64,000 nucleotides of DNA from Sergeia podlipaevii (taxonomy: Eukaryota > Euglenozoa > Kinetoplastea > Trypanosomatida > Trypanosomatidae). The DNA lies in the NCBI GenBank assembly GCA_030849805.1, contig JASANZ010002220.1, positions 1 to 64,000 of the forward strand, given 5' to 3'. Shown piece after piece: positions 50,156 to 60,508 of the stretch. The stretch's first letter is position 1; the number at the start of each line of letters is the position of its first letter. The translations under genes were made by a program, and so were the position numbers. Under the pieces are notes generated by a model. That model was not told the origin of the DNA. It did no database searches and saw only the letters and a list, made by a program, of their open reading frames with translations.

Positions 50156-50803
50156 GTCCCCCCCCCCTCTTGATGTAGATCCAACTAGTAATAATACAAC
50201 ACTTTCTACCCGCCTCTTCGTGTCTTCTTTCTTTCTTTCTTTATCTCTCCCTCCTCTATACCTGTATTGTCCCCCCTCTTCTTCTCTTTCCCGCCTCCCT
50301 TTAATGCAAACTGGATGCCAGATGAGATGATATCCTATTGCTCCTTGATAGATAGGGCACACACACACACACACAAACACACCTGCTCTCGTGACTCACC
50401 TTCCGCTATGTGTTGCAGCCTTATGTCCAGAAAAAAAAAATAGAAAATAGAAAAGAAGAGGAGTCGGTGCAGTCTGTCTACTCACGGCAGCAGCAGATCC
50501 CGTAGACTTGTACACAAAACACGCGCACATGTACATGTACGTGTGCGTATGTATGCTGCGAGACTGCCTGATAGATTCGAGAAAAAAGAAACAAGGCGTA
50601 AATAGAAATTTGAGCCATGCATTTTTGTTTATTTTTTTTATTTTTTTATTTTTAATGCATTTGTAAATCCTTGTATAATGAAGATGGCAACGTAGAAAAG
50701 TATGACTTTGGGGGGACTCACCCAGTCCACGTATCACCCATTTGTATTTTTTAAAGGCAAAATCTATGGCAAATACTCATCTCTCTTTCTCTCGCTCTCT
50801 CTT

Positions 50804-50838
<35 letters not shown>

Positions 50839-50936
50839 CATGAGCTCTCCTCTAGAAAAAATGCAGCCTCGCAAGCTGCGTGCTTCTATACACGTAGGCC
50901 CTCTATTACTTTTTTTTATGTGCCAAGAGCGATCTA
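50156..50936. other. intergenic spacer (MCM6 3' UTR to CEP164-like 5' leader)
   Basis: Contains a C10 run at 50158-50167 (G10 in the transcript), a TTTC repeat near 50228-50243, (AC)n near 50359-50374 and (GT)n at 50806-50836. No gene recognised. Confidence 0.6.
50806..50836. repeat. (TG)n microsatellite
   Basis: About fifteen TG units, 100 bases past the MCM6 stop codon. Confidence 0.95.
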
Positions 50937-53603
50937 CTACCGTTGTGAAACGTCTGGGTTGAAGTTAGGGTCTAGATATATCCTAGCAGGCTCGCCTTCA
51001 ACCACGTCCACCTCTAGCAGCTTCCCCTCCTTCACCATTTTGCTAATCACAAGATTCACAAACTTCAACTCCGCCTCGAGATGTGCCCTATTGAGTGAGT
51101 GTAGCTGCTCAAGGTACCATGTGACGAGTTCCTGCCGAGTCGGGGCACAACCTTCTCCCAAAGACTGCAGTCTTACCACAGTGCGATTAACAATGTTAAA
51201 ATAGTGGTCTGCTGTAATGACTATCTTGCGAGACTGCGGAGCTGCGCTAGCGCCGGTATCATCTGTGCCAACCGCCGTCGAGGACGCTGCAGCCCCTCGC
51301 CTCGTGCGCTTGCGTCTACCCAATGCCTCGCCAATAGAGCTACCAGCCGCTGTGGTGGATGCGTTGCCGTCCTCCGTGCCGTCCTCCTCGCCCTCCTCGT
51401 GCCTCTGTGCCGCTGCTCCAGCGCCTGTGGTGGTAGGCTCCGTCTTCACCGTTACCGCCTCCTCACTGGCTCCACCTACCAGCTCCACCTCGGTCATGTC
51501 CAGCGTTGAAAGAGACTGGCGCATCAGCTCCAACGCCACCTCCACGTGTGTAGGCTTCACATCCTCGCTCAAGTACACCTTCGCCGTTGCCTCAGAGAGA
51601 CGAATCATACTCTCCAGCAGGCGCGTGGTCACCCTGTACACCTTGCTTCGGTTGGAAAGAGAGTCCTGCAGGCGCATGTCCCGATAGGCACTCACGATGA
51701 GCTGCGAGGCCTCTGGGGTGAGGCGAGGCGTTAGCGAGCGGGCGTACCGCAAATACAGCTGGAAGTCCTCCGTGCAGAATGGAGAGCGCACGGCGGAACC
51801 ACCGAAGCGGTGCAGCCGTAGCAGCTGATCTGCGATGGCAAAGTCGGCCTCGTCGCCGGTGTCGTCGACAATCACGAACATGAGATCGAAGCGGGACATG
51901 ATAGGAGCCGTCATGGTGATGTTCTTCTGTAGTGGCTTACGACGATCATACTTGCCGCCGATGGGGTTCATCGCCGCCAAAAGGGATGTTTTGGCGTTGA
52001 GAGTGGCCTTAATGCCGGCCTTGGCAATAGAGATGGTCTGCTGTTCCATGGCCTCGTGAATGGCTACCTGATCTCTGATCTCCATCTTGTCGAACTCGTC
52101 AATGCAGCACACACCCCTATCGCTGAGCATCAGCGCACCAGCTTCAATCGTGCGCTCACCTGTATCCGCGTCACGGGTGACGGTTGCGGTAAGACCGCTG
52201 GCAGTGGACGCCTTACCGCTCGTATACACTCCTCGCTGCATGTTGTTTGATACCCACTTTAGAAACTGTGACTTGGCGGTGGAAGGATCTCCCACAATGC
52301 AGACGTTGATATCGCCACGTAGTGCGATGCGCTCTATCGTAGTCTTGGACACTCCTCCTACCATCTGCAGCAGAAGGCCTAACTTCACAACATCATGCTT
52401 GAAGATGTTTGGTGCCACACAGCTTGTCAGTGCCTTGAGAAGATTATCTCTGCTCCGCATCTGCTGCACTTTCTGTTGCTCTGCCACGCTCAGTATCACC
52501 TCCTCGCGTGCCCCCGCGTCGTTCTCACCGACATCTTTCACCGCCTCGGTCATCTTCCGGTCGTCACCGCCGCCGTCGGTAATGGTGATGCCGAGGTAGC
52601 ACATCCGGTAGTTGAGCTCGCGGACACCAAGCGCTTTGAGCCCTGTAGCGCCCTCCATATCCGCTTGTGCATCCTGCTGAGCCCTTTGACCGCCTGTCAT
52701 CTGCCGCTGCACCTCGCGTCGGTTTGCCTGATTAAACAACTTCGCCACCTCCGGCACAACAATAGGGCTGCCCACCGCCACCACACGGTCACCCGGCTTG
52801 GCGACCTCAACCGCGTCCCCACGCACAATCACCTCCACCGTGCGCGGCATACATCCTGCTGGAATGTTGTTCGCGTCCTCCTGCATTCGCAACTTCTGCC
52901 AGTCACCGAAGCGGGTTTGTGGGTGTGTGGGTATCAGCTGAAAGCGAGCCTTGTTCTCGCACTGTGCGTTGCGGCAGGTGGGGGGCTCCGTGTAGTGAAA
53001 CTGCTGCTCTACAGGGATACTCTCTGTACCACAGTCTGCACAGCGGAAAACGCCCACGAGAAGCTCCGGGCGTACCTGCGAGGTGCGTGTGACAACGCCT
53101 TTAATAGAACACAACTGTCCCACCATGGAGGCGCGTAGTGCTCGAATGGTAAGGCAGCGGGGTACCCCTGAGAACACAAGTTGAGGATTGCATCGGCCTC
53201 GGTTGGCGTACTCGTCGCCGTAGTACTGCATGAGCACGCGGTGAAGAGCGTCGTTGATGTATGGAGCAAAACGTTGGTAGTCACTCTCAATCACCATGGC
53301 TGCGTCTTCGTCAAAGCAGCTCAAATCTGTCCACCGCACCACGCACGTGGACCAGTCTGTTGAGGTGCTAATGCGCTCAAGCTGATGAAGAATGTAGTCC
53401 AGGACAGTCTCTCCATGCCCAGGCTCGGCTAGTGGTGCGGCGAGGGCTGGATTCTGCTTGAGGACGGGATCTATAAGGCGACTAAGGAAAAGATGGATAG
53501 CATCTCGTACCCGGACACCGTCCGAGTCGATCCCCATAACAGGCGCTACCTCCGCGGTGGGTACTGGGAGAGCCGGATCATCAGTGATGTTAGCAGGGTT
53601 CAT
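50937..53603 (-). CDS. MCM6: DNA replication licensing factor MCM6
   Basis: An 888-residue subunit of the MCM2-7 replicative helicase. The N-terminal zinc finger CADCGTES...CRNAQCENK is near 188-222. GLKALGVRELNYRMCYLGI is the MCM6-specific segment. The AAA+ core has Walker A GDPSTAKSQF (about 434-443), Walker B CCIDEFDKME (about 497-506) and the arginine finger in SRFDLMFV (about 567-574). The acidic C-terminal linker is followed by a winged-helix-like tail (ELVTWYLEQLHSLNRAHL). The frame extends 5 codons upstream but only to a TTG; the first ATG in frame is at 53603. A four-codon uORF overlaps this start. Confidence 0.95.
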   Translation of the reverse strand: MNPANITDDPALPVPTAEVAPVMGIDSDGVRVRDAIHLFLSRLIDPVLKQNPALAAPLAEPGHGETVLDYILHQLERISTSTDWSTCVVRWTDLSCFDEDAAMVIESDYQRFAPYINDALHRVLMQYYGDEYANRGRCNPQLVFSGVPRCLTIRALRASMVGQLCSIKGVVTRTSQVRPELLVGVFRCADCGTESIPVEQQFHYTEPPTCRNAQCENKARFQLIPTHPQTRFGDWQKLRMQEDANNIPAGCMPRTVEVIVRGDAVEVAKPGDRVVAVGSPIVVPEVAKLFNQANRREVQRQMTGGQRAQQDAQADMEGATGLKALGVRELNYRMCYLGITITDGGGDDRKMTEAVKDVGENDAGAREEVILSVAEQQKVQQMRSRDNLLKALTSCVAPNIFKHDVVKLGLLLQMVGGVSKTTIERIALRGDINVCIVGDPSTAKSQFLKWVSNNMQRGVYTSGKASTASGLTATVTRDADTGERTIEAGALMLSDRGVCCIDEFDKMEIRDQVAIHEAMEQQTISIAKAGIKATLNAKTSLLAAMNPIGGKYDRRKPLQKNITMTAPIMSRFDLMFVIVDDTGDEADFAIADQLLRLHRFGGSAVRSPFCTEDFQLYLRYARSLTPRLTPEASQLIVSAYRDMRLQDSLSNRSKVYRVTTRLLESMIRLSEATAKVYLSEDVKPTHVEVALELMRQSLSTLDMTEVELVGGASEEAVTVKTEPTTTGAGAAAQRHEEGEEDGTEDGNASTTAAGSSIGEALGRRKRTRRGAAASSTAVGTDDTGASAAPQSRKIVITADHYFNIVNRTVVRLQSLGEGCAPTRQELVTWYLEQLHSLNRAHLEAELKFVNLVISKMVKEGKLLEVDVVEGEPARIYLDPNFNPDVSQR

Positions 53604-53614
53604 TGCATATGCAT
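53600..53614 (-). promoter_or_regulatory. four-codon uORF overlapping the MCM6 start
   Basis: Minus strand reads ATGCATATGCAATGA, coding Met-His-Met-Gln-stop. Its TGA overlaps the MCM6 ATG (53603-53601). No AG lies between the uORF ATG and the MCM6 ATG, so any acceptor upstream leaves the uORF in the mRNA. Confidence 0.75.
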
Positions 53615-54606
53615 ACAAATATGTAGTGATTTTCTGATATCTTCTTCAGTGCTTTTTCTTTGGTCAAAGGAAATAACAGTAGAAATTTAAGTATGTAATA
53701 CACACTGTAAAGCGTATTCTTCGGATTCTGCCCTGCAATGGAGGGACAGAAGGAACACACAACACTCTATTCTTTAACCCTCAGCCCACAAAGAAAAAGA
53801 AAAATAGAGAGCAGAAAAAGGAAAAAGAAACTCTCTCCACAAGAATGCACAAAACAGATAAGTCATTAAAGAGTGCCCACACTCAGAAAAAAAAAAAAAA
53901 CATTCAACAACAACTCACAAGCACGTGCCTACGCACCTGTCTCCTGCTAGTGATAAACTCAATTATAGTACAGCACTCACATACTCCGATTACACTCCCT
54001 CGTCATCATCGCTGTCAAAAGTCTCTTCGCTTGAAGAATACAAGCAAAACGCCTTCTTGCCCTCATTTTTTTTTTTTTCGTTGTTGGCCACATGTAGCGT
54101 TCCTTTAATAATAATAATAATAACTGTCAATTAATGCTGTGCACATGAATTTTGACTCCACGCATACCGATAAAAAATAAACAGGGAAAATGATAAAAGA
54201 CATATTCAGAATCACATCACATATAGATGTATATATAGAAATATATTTTTTGAAAGATACATATTCACAAAAAATAGCAGGTGTCACACGCACGCACGCA
54301 TACGAATACTGCGCAGAAAGCTGTGTAGGCTTTCCTTCATTAAACGCCAATAAAGTGGCATATTCCCCGCTCAACACTTTTCTATCATATATGGATATAG
54401 ACGTAGATTTATAGATACACAATTCCTTTTTTCATTGCAAGAAGCAACATGATCTACTATCGGTATCCCCAGAATGAAACTCTATTTTCGTTGTTGCTCG
54501 ATACATAATGGGACATATATAAACATATATACATATTTGCGTCGCTGAAAAGAAAAAAAAGATATATGGCGTAGAGAAAAACTGCTTTCAAAACAGTAAG
54601 AGGTAA

Positions 54607-54625
54607 GGGGGGAGGGGGGAGGGAG
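54607..54625 (+). repeat. G-rich run, quadruplex-like
   Basis: G6-A-G6-A-G3-A-GG on the plus strand; enough G-triplets for a quadruplex. It is C-rich on the transcript strand. Confidence 0.8.
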
Positions 54626-54710
54626 GCGTAGACATGAGCGATACACACATGCCCATAAAAAAAAGAACTGTTAGAATGTAGGGAGGACCATACACACACA
54701 CGTAACACAC

Positions 54711-54747
54711 TAATAATAATAGTAATAATAATAATAATAATAATAGT
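54711..54747. repeat. (AAT)n microsatellite
   Basis: Imperfect TAA triplet repeat downstream of the EGF/RND gene. Confidence 0.9.
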
Positions 54748-54994
54748 AACCACATATAAACTCTCTTTTCCTCGCACACCCCCAAGTCCTGCCATACTTT
54801 TGTCGCCTCTATAAACAAATAGCGTCTCTGCGAGGAAAAAGAGGTAACGCAACGCACTTGCGGCGCACTCATATGTCCCGTTTTTTTTTTTCGAAAATGA
54901 AATTATAGTAACATATATACAATACACCATTGCTGCCTCATACTGCCCTGCCCGCCTCCTTTCTACTGAAGGCATACAGTGCAGTAGACATGTG

Positions 54995-57900
54995 CTACTT
55001 TTTCCTTTTCAAAATCTTCTGACCCGAAGGGCCCCAAACACCATTGCAGCCATAGATGATGAGCACCGCAATCACTGCGCCAATACCACACAAGATGCAC
55101 AGTGCGGCTGACAGTGTCCAGTGCTGATACGCAGTCATGGGGCCAAGACCAATCATGGATCCACACATGAGCACAACGGAGAGGATGATGATCATGTGCA
55201 TCGTGATGCACACCTGCCCTGAGCGCTTGTTGGGGATGAGATTCGACACGTCAAACATAATAGAGCACAGGATGACGCTGAGGACGCTCGTGCAGATAGA
55301 AGGAACAGATCTCAGCACCGCCCCCTGCACCGCCGTGCGCCGCGATACGTCCCTCGCGAAGAGGTGCGACGTGGTGGTTTGGAGGTAGTCAAAGTAGCCG
55401 CTGCAAAGGTGAATAACATATTCAACGCCAATGGGGATTGTACAAGAGATGCAGACCTGCAGCGCAGCATCAAGCTTCCAGTCGGGGAAGAAGGTGCAGA
55501 CAGTAAGAGTGCCAAAGCATATAATGCCGGTCGCCATTGTGCCCGCGACGGCAGTTGTGAGGCTGACAAAGTAAACTAGCATAAACACGAAGTTCACCGC
55601 CATGCCAATGCCCACTGCGAACCAGAGACTCTGTTTGGAGAGTTTCTCTGCAATGGCGGGTTGGAACGCGGTGGAAGTCGCAGAGGCAGTTATGTTTAGC
55701 GGACCAAAATAGTAACGGTTATACATATCCAATACCCCGCTCTCGATTGTCGAGTACAGTTGGAATATCGTATCTGCACCTTCCGCCATCATGTAGGTCG
55801 AAGTGATGCGGTATGCTATAAAGTTTAGCCTTACGGGCTTTTCAAACGAACGATCCATTGTGAACCCCACCTCACCCAGCCGACCAGCTGCTTTGGCGTA
55901 GTCGTAGAGGTCCTGCAGCGAGACAATCGCATCCTTTTTACTCGCCCTTAAGTAGCTCTCTAGAATGCACTCGTGAGTGTAGCTTTGACTGTAAAACGTG
56001 CGCGTGTACTCGCAAAAGGACGATACCCACATCGCTACCTCCTTGCTCGTGGCATCCTCGACATTCTCAAGGCCAACCATGTACTCGATAAAGATGGGGA
56101 CTGACAGGGTGCCTGTGGAAAGGCAGGTGTCGTTACCACCACACACTCCACAGCTATCGAACACCATCCCGCTACCTGGCATGCCGTCACAGCCACGGCA
56201 CAGGCTATCACCGCCACATATGCCACACTCGTCGGTTCCCATAGCCATTTCAGCCGTTTTGTAAACTATTCCATTGCATCCTTGCACGGTCCCATCATCA
56301 AGGCACGTTGCACCCTCTGGTGCCAGGCACTTGTCGCATTTCCTGCCGCTCCACACCTTTGGACTGCTGCACTTGCAATACGTGTCAGTGCTGACGGAGG
56401 CCCCAGTCAGTCCGTCTGCGGGCACACACTTGGATTTGTCGTTCAGCCACCAGCAGAGCGGGTGAGCACTGCATGTTGTCTCTGTATTTCGCGCTGCACA
56501 CTCCTTTATCGCTCCATCAGATGGCGCGTGAAAAGCCGGATTACAGGCTGCACATGCCGTTTCGCTCGCAATATCAGCTAGGCTACACTTCTCCATGATG
56601 CACGTGCGGGTGTTCCACAAAGACACATTTGTTGGTGCCGGACAGGTACCGCGTGCGGCGCACGATGCCGCGCAGGTCTGACACCGCTGCCCCGTGTAAG
56701 CGCCAGCGCAGCTGCACGCCCCATTGTCTGTGTCGCACATACCACCGTTGAGGCAGTCACATAGCTGGCAAGTAGGGCCGCGCCAGTGGCCTATGCAGGC
56801 ACACATGCCCTCGCCAGTCGGGGATCCAGCTGCGTCCATCCACGCACCTCGACCATGGCACACACTTGACGCGTTACACCTTGCGCCTTCCCAACCTTTT
56901 TCGCAATTGCACGTGTTGCTCTCCGCGATATAAGTGCCATGTGCGCCACAGTCAACAGCGGGCTTATCGCAGAGATAGCCTCGAGTGCCGGCTGGGCAAG
57001 AGGTGCAGCGGCCTCCACGCGCATCTTCAGCATCGATGGCGCACTTGCACGCAGGGCTGTCATACTTGCTAGAGCACTCAAAGGTGCACTTATTGTTCTG
57101 TACGCTATAGGGCAACAACCACGGTTCACAGTCGGCGCATAAAGCGCCAGTAAAGCCATCGCCACACTTGCACTTCGCTGTATAGGCGTCGCACTCAGAA
57201 CTCAAACCACAAAAACTTGGACGGCATGTATCTGAGCAAAGGTGGCCTCCAGTGTTGGGGGCCTTGCCGAGAGCGTACTGACAGTACCCACACTCATGAA
57301 TCGCGTTGCAGTCACACAAAGTTTCCGCGGACACTTCACAGCCGTCACACTCCGTCAGTACTCTGCTCCCGTTCACGACGCCAGCACAGTCCACACAGTC
57401 GTCATTGCCGTTGCACACCCCGCAGCGATCGAGGTAAATGTTCATCTGCCACTTCCACTTTGTGTCAAGGCACGCCTTAACGTCCTCAAACCCGGCCGTG
57501 CGGTAGATGTCTACTGGCTTGTAGTAGGGCCCGCAGAAGGTGCACGTACCTCGTTGCCCGTACGTATTGTCCATAGAGGCAAACATGGCGGATAGATCAT
57601 TCTTGCTGTGCACGAGGGTGGTGGGGAGGCCCGCTGGCTTGATGCGGGACCCAAATACGCACACCACCACAAAGAGGGCAATAAATAGCAGCAAAAGAGT
57701 ATAACGTGAGAAATGAAGAAAGGGAACAAAATAGTTCATCAAAAGACGCTCGAAAAATGTGTACCCCTGGCGCTTCACTGGTCGGTTCATCATGCGTCGC
57801 AGACGCGCCTCTTCAGACTCGTTCTGCAAAGAACCAAACATTCCGCAGCACCACTTACGCCTCTGTCTGGTGTGACGCACACGCCAGCGGTAGTGCAGCT

Positions 57901-60508
57901 TCGTCAGCTTAAGTCCCGACGTACCAGGGTCCACTAAAGTCTTCGTTTTCTTTTGCTGCCGCTTCGCCTCCTCATCATTCTCCTCTCCTCTCATATGTAC
58001 AACCCCACTGCTGCTCGTTTCGTCTTCCTCATTGTTGCTGTGGGTGTGATCGCTGCCAAGGTCACCATCGTCGTCGTTGTCGTTGCTTGACTGAACTACA
58101 GCCGCAACGCGGCGTCTGCGAAGGCGTTCACGACGTCTTGCGGCATCTTCCAGCTCCAACTCCTCAGCGCTCCGGCCCTTTTCATTCACCTTTCTTTCTT
58201 TCTTCTCCTCCTTCGTGAGCTTCTTCTTCTGCAGGAATATGCGCCTGATCTGGTGCATCCTATGCACATCCATCCTTCCGCCCACAACATAGCTGGGGTC
58301 CTGTGCGCGTACCACGGTGCGGGAGACAAGCGGCCGCAAGACGCACGTGGCGTCCTCCGTCTGACCACCAGTAAGTCCGATTTTTTCTCCAACCTCGGAC
58401 CACCGCTGTCTGAACACCTCCACCTCCTTCTTTCTCATGCTCAGAGTCTTGAGGGTAAACACGTGAGGTGGGGTAAGCTCGGCGTCTTCAGTATCCGGCT
58501 GGCCAATGGCTTGGTTGAGTGTCTCCCAGCACACCTCGTTGCGCTCCGTCAAGTCCCACGGGACATGCATAAGATCGACGTGGGGCACCATGCGTGAGTT
58601 TTTGTACCGAGGCCTTTCCGGGGAAACGTCCTTATCTTCCTCCTTGGTGCTCCCAAACGGATTGGCAGGTCCGATGTCGATGAAATCGTCCACGCTGAAT
58701 GGCGCGAGCTCCTGTGGGGCCGCGTCCTCGTGCAGTAGCGCCTTCTTGGTTTTCTCAGCCTTATGGAAGGCACCCGTTACGTCGTACTCCGCAGACTTGA
58801 GCTTGCTAATACCCTCTCTGATCTGCTTCCGGAAAAAGTCGCCAGCACCGTGATAGCGCTTCTTGTTGATGCCGCGGTTGGCACCGATGCGAGCACGAAT
58901 GATTTCGTCGTCCAACGCGTAAGGACGCTCCCCTGCGCTCAAGTTCTCCTGCACTGACTCCAGTACACGGGTGGCGGCCTCTGAGCGACGGCACTCAAGC
59001 AAGGCGGCGTTCATCATGTCATTCTGCTTCTGCAAGTTACGGCGCTTGTTAGAGAAGTAAAAGTGGTGGATCACGACGAAGGCGGGGGTTGGGAGAGCGA
59101 TAAAGTACATATTCCATAACGCTGCAATCATCATGAATACGCTGAATTGAAATACAGAGAAAAACACTGAGGTGGTGTTGATGGCATAGATAATGATGGC
59201 GAGTACATTAGCTATCCACACTCCAGTCGTGATGCGTCGAATGGTGAAGCATAGCCGCTGCGGCACACTGAGGTTGTTCTGCCTTCCCTTGGTAGCCATA
59301 ATGCCACTGAAGACAAACATGTCATAGAAACTGAGTGTGCCATGCATCCCGAATGTCATCACCCATATCACCGCTGAGTACGTGAGCAGAGGGAGAGACT
59401 TGTAGATGGCGTAGTACAGTCCGCAGGTGGCAAAGTAGCAAAAGATAACCTGCGCTCCCGTGTATACACCCATGGTGAAAGCACCGCAGTGCCACCAGCT
59501 GAGCAGTACGCATATCATAACGGCAAGACCAACCTTATACTTATCGTTTCGTGCCGCATCTTCAATCTTGACGTTCTCCACGACATCGCCGCCTAAAGCG
59601 GTCTCAACAAAAGGGTGGTTTATCGCCGAATCTATATACTCGAGAGCCCTTTTCACGAATTGTCTACGCTTTTTGTAGTAATCACTGATTGACTGTTTTG
59701 GCGAAGTGGCAAGCGTGATGAGGGAGCGAAGTTGCTTCGCGCTGGGATTCGTGGAGGAGAAGTTCGCGTCAAAAAACCACCCGTAGTTCGAATTCATAAA
59801 AAGTCGCGGCAAGTAGTTTAGCTGGTAGACATCACCCTGACCATCCATGTGCCATTGCATCCGTCTCGGGTCATACTGTGGATAAGTATACTGCATAACG
59901 CTCGATATTGGAGCACAAATCGGAAATTCGTTCTGAATCTCTCCATACTCGATATCGTTTGTGAAGCAAACATCAGGGTAGCCCTCTACCCTCATCAACA
60001 TCTGGTTCACTATGTTGATGAAGTTAATATTATCTTCAAAGAGAAGGTTCGCGTACGTGTCTTTGAATTTGTCGTAGTTCAGCCCTTCTCTTATGCAGAA
60101 GTCGTACAGTTTCTGTGTGCTTACAAAACTGCGGACCTCGAGAAAGTCGGTCGGCTTGCTTCTTTCATGAGACTGCTTTATCAAGAGAGACAGTTCCTTC
60201 TCTCCACTAACAATCGTTGACCATTCATCCATGAGGGAGTCGTATGTGTCCGCCGCTGCCCGTGCGGGAACAGACGACCGCAGTCGGAAGTCATCAAGCG
60301 AGTAAGCGATGTGATCTTGTATAAAGATACATCCGACTATGAAGAAGGCAAATGGGACAATAATTGTAAGAAAAAACAGTAGCGGGGATCGTGCCATGGC
60401 ACGCCCGTAAAGGTTGGTAGGGTACCTCTTTCCCTCCACGCGAACATCCTCCGCACTCGTCGCAGCTTTTGAGTCACTAGTGAATACCTTGTTGTTTGAT
60501 GAAAACAT
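54995..60508 (-). CDS. Patched/Dispatched-like membrane protein with EGF-like ectodomain
   Basis: About 1837 residues, starting MFSSNNKVFTSDSKAATS (ATG at 60508; the 65 codons before it look like leader). RND-superfamily topology: TM1 (about 42-63), ectodomain 1 (64-320), a five-helix sterol-sensing-like block (about 323-485), and a charged cytosolic loop (486-930). TM7 (about 932-952) leads into ectodomain 2, then the second helix block (about 1625-1820). Ectodomain 2 carries a Cys-rich insertion (about 988-1461) with EGF/laminin-type modules (CEKGWEGARC, CACIGHWRGPTC, CSCAGAYTGQRC) and CGVCxG repeats. RND relatives export or sense sterols, lipids or lipid-modified proteins. The function and substrate here are unknown. 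Confidence 0.82.
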   Translation of the reverse strand: MFSSNNKVFTSDSKAATSAEDVRVEGKRYPTNLYGRAMARSPLLFFLTIIVPFAFFIVGCIFIQDHIAYSLDDFRLRSSVPARAAADTYDSLMDEWSTIVSGEKELSLLIKQSHERSKPTDFLEVRSFVSTQKLYDFCIREGLNYDKFKDTYANLLFEDNINFINIVNQMLMRVEGYPDVCFTNDIEYGEIQNEFPICAPISSVMQYTYPQYDPRRMQWHMDGQGDVYQLNYLPRLFMNSNYGWFFDANFSSTNPSAKQLRSLITLATSPKQSISDYYKKRRQFVKRALEYIDSAINHPFVETALGGDVVENVKIEDAARNDKYKVGLAVMICVLLSWWHCGAFTMGVYTGAQVIFCYFATCGLYYAIYKSLPLLTYSAVIWVMTFGMHGTLSFYDMFVFSGIMATKGRQNNLSVPQRLCFTIRRITTGVWIANVLAIIIYAINTTSVFFSVFQFSVFMMIAALWNMYFIALPTPAFVVIHHFYFSNKRRNLQKQNDMMNAALLECRRSEAATRVLESVQENLSAGERPYALDDEIIRARIGANRGINKKRYHGAGDFFRKQIREGISKLKSAEYDVTGAFHKAEKTKKALLHEDAAPQELAPFSVDDFIDIGPANPFGSTKEEDKDVSPERPRYKNSRMVPHVDLMHVPWDLTERNEVCWETLNQAIGQPDTEDAELTPPHVFTLKTLSMRKKEVEVFRQRWSEVGEKIGLTGGQTEDATCVLRPLVSRTVVRAQDPSYVVGGRMDVHRMHQIRRIFLQKKKLTKEEKKERKVNEKGRSAEELELEDAARRRERLRRRRVAAVVQSSNDNDDDGDLGSDHTHSNNEEDETSSSGVVHMRGEENDEEAKRQQKKTKTLVDPGTSGLKLTKLHYRWRVRHTRQRRKWCCGMFGSLQNESEEARLRRMMNRPVKRQGYTFFERLLMNYFVPFLHFSRYTLLLLFIALFVVVCVFGSRIKPAGLPTTLVHSKNDLSAMFASMDNTYGQRGTCTFCGPYYKPVDIYRTAGFEDVKACLDTKWKWQMNIYLDRCGVCNGNDDCVDCAGVVNGSRVLTECDGCEVSAETLCDCNAIHECGYCQYALGKAPNTGGHLCSDTCRPSFCGLSSECDAYTAKCKCGDGFTGALCADCEPWLLPYSVQNNKCTFECSSKYDSPACKCAIDAEDARGGRCTSCPAGTRGYLCDKPAVDCGAHGTYIAESNTCNCEKGWEGARCNASSVCHGRGAWMDAAGSPTGEGMCACIGHWRGPTCQLCDCLNGGMCDTDNGACSCAGAYTGQRCQTCAASCAARGTCPAPTNVSLWNTRTCIMEKCSLADIASETACAACNPAFHAPSDGAIKECAARNTETTCSAHPLCWWLNDKSKCVPADGLTGASVSTDTYCKCSSPKVWSGRKCDKCLAPEGATCLDDGTVQGCNGIVYKTAEMAMGTDECGICGGDSLCRGCDGMPGSGMVFDSCGVCGGNDTCLSTGTLSVPIFIEYMVGLENVEDATSKEVAMWVSSFCEYTRTFYSQSYTHECILESYLRASKKDAIVSLQDLYDYAKAAGRLGEVGFTMDRSFEKPVRLNFIAYRITSTYMMAEGADTIFQLYSTIESGVLDMYNRYYFGPLNITASATSTAFQPAIAEKLSKQSLWFAVGIGMAVNFVFMLVYFVSLTTAVAGTMATGIICFGTLTVCTFFPDWKLDAALQVCISCTIPIGVEYVIHLCSGYFDYLQTTTSHLFARDVSRRTAVQGAVLRSVPSICTSVLSVILCSIMFDVSNLIPNKRSGQVCITMHMIIILSVVLMCGSMIGLGPMTAYQHWTLSAALCILCGIGAVIAVLIIYGCNGVWGPSGQKILKRKK

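Larger units (their letters stand above)
53604..54994. other. intergenic spacer (EGF/RND protein 3' UTR to MCM6 5' leader)
   Basis: Holds a G-rich run (54607-54625), an AAT repeat (54711-54747) and several A-runs. A 172-codon minus frame (54457-54975) is made of Ile/Tyr/Cys-rich low-complexity sequence and is not called. Confidence 0.6.

Noticed and set aside
50156..50380. Upstream in-frame extension of the CEP164-like protein (75 codons)
   Set aside because: Begins in an (AC)n repeat giving Cys/Val repeats, and crosses a C10 run just before the true ATG; looks like untranslated leader.
54457..54975. 172-codon minus-strand open frame after the EGF/RND gene
   Set aside because: Composed of microsatellite-coded Ile and Tyr/Cys-rich sequence; it fits the 3' UTR of the gene above it.
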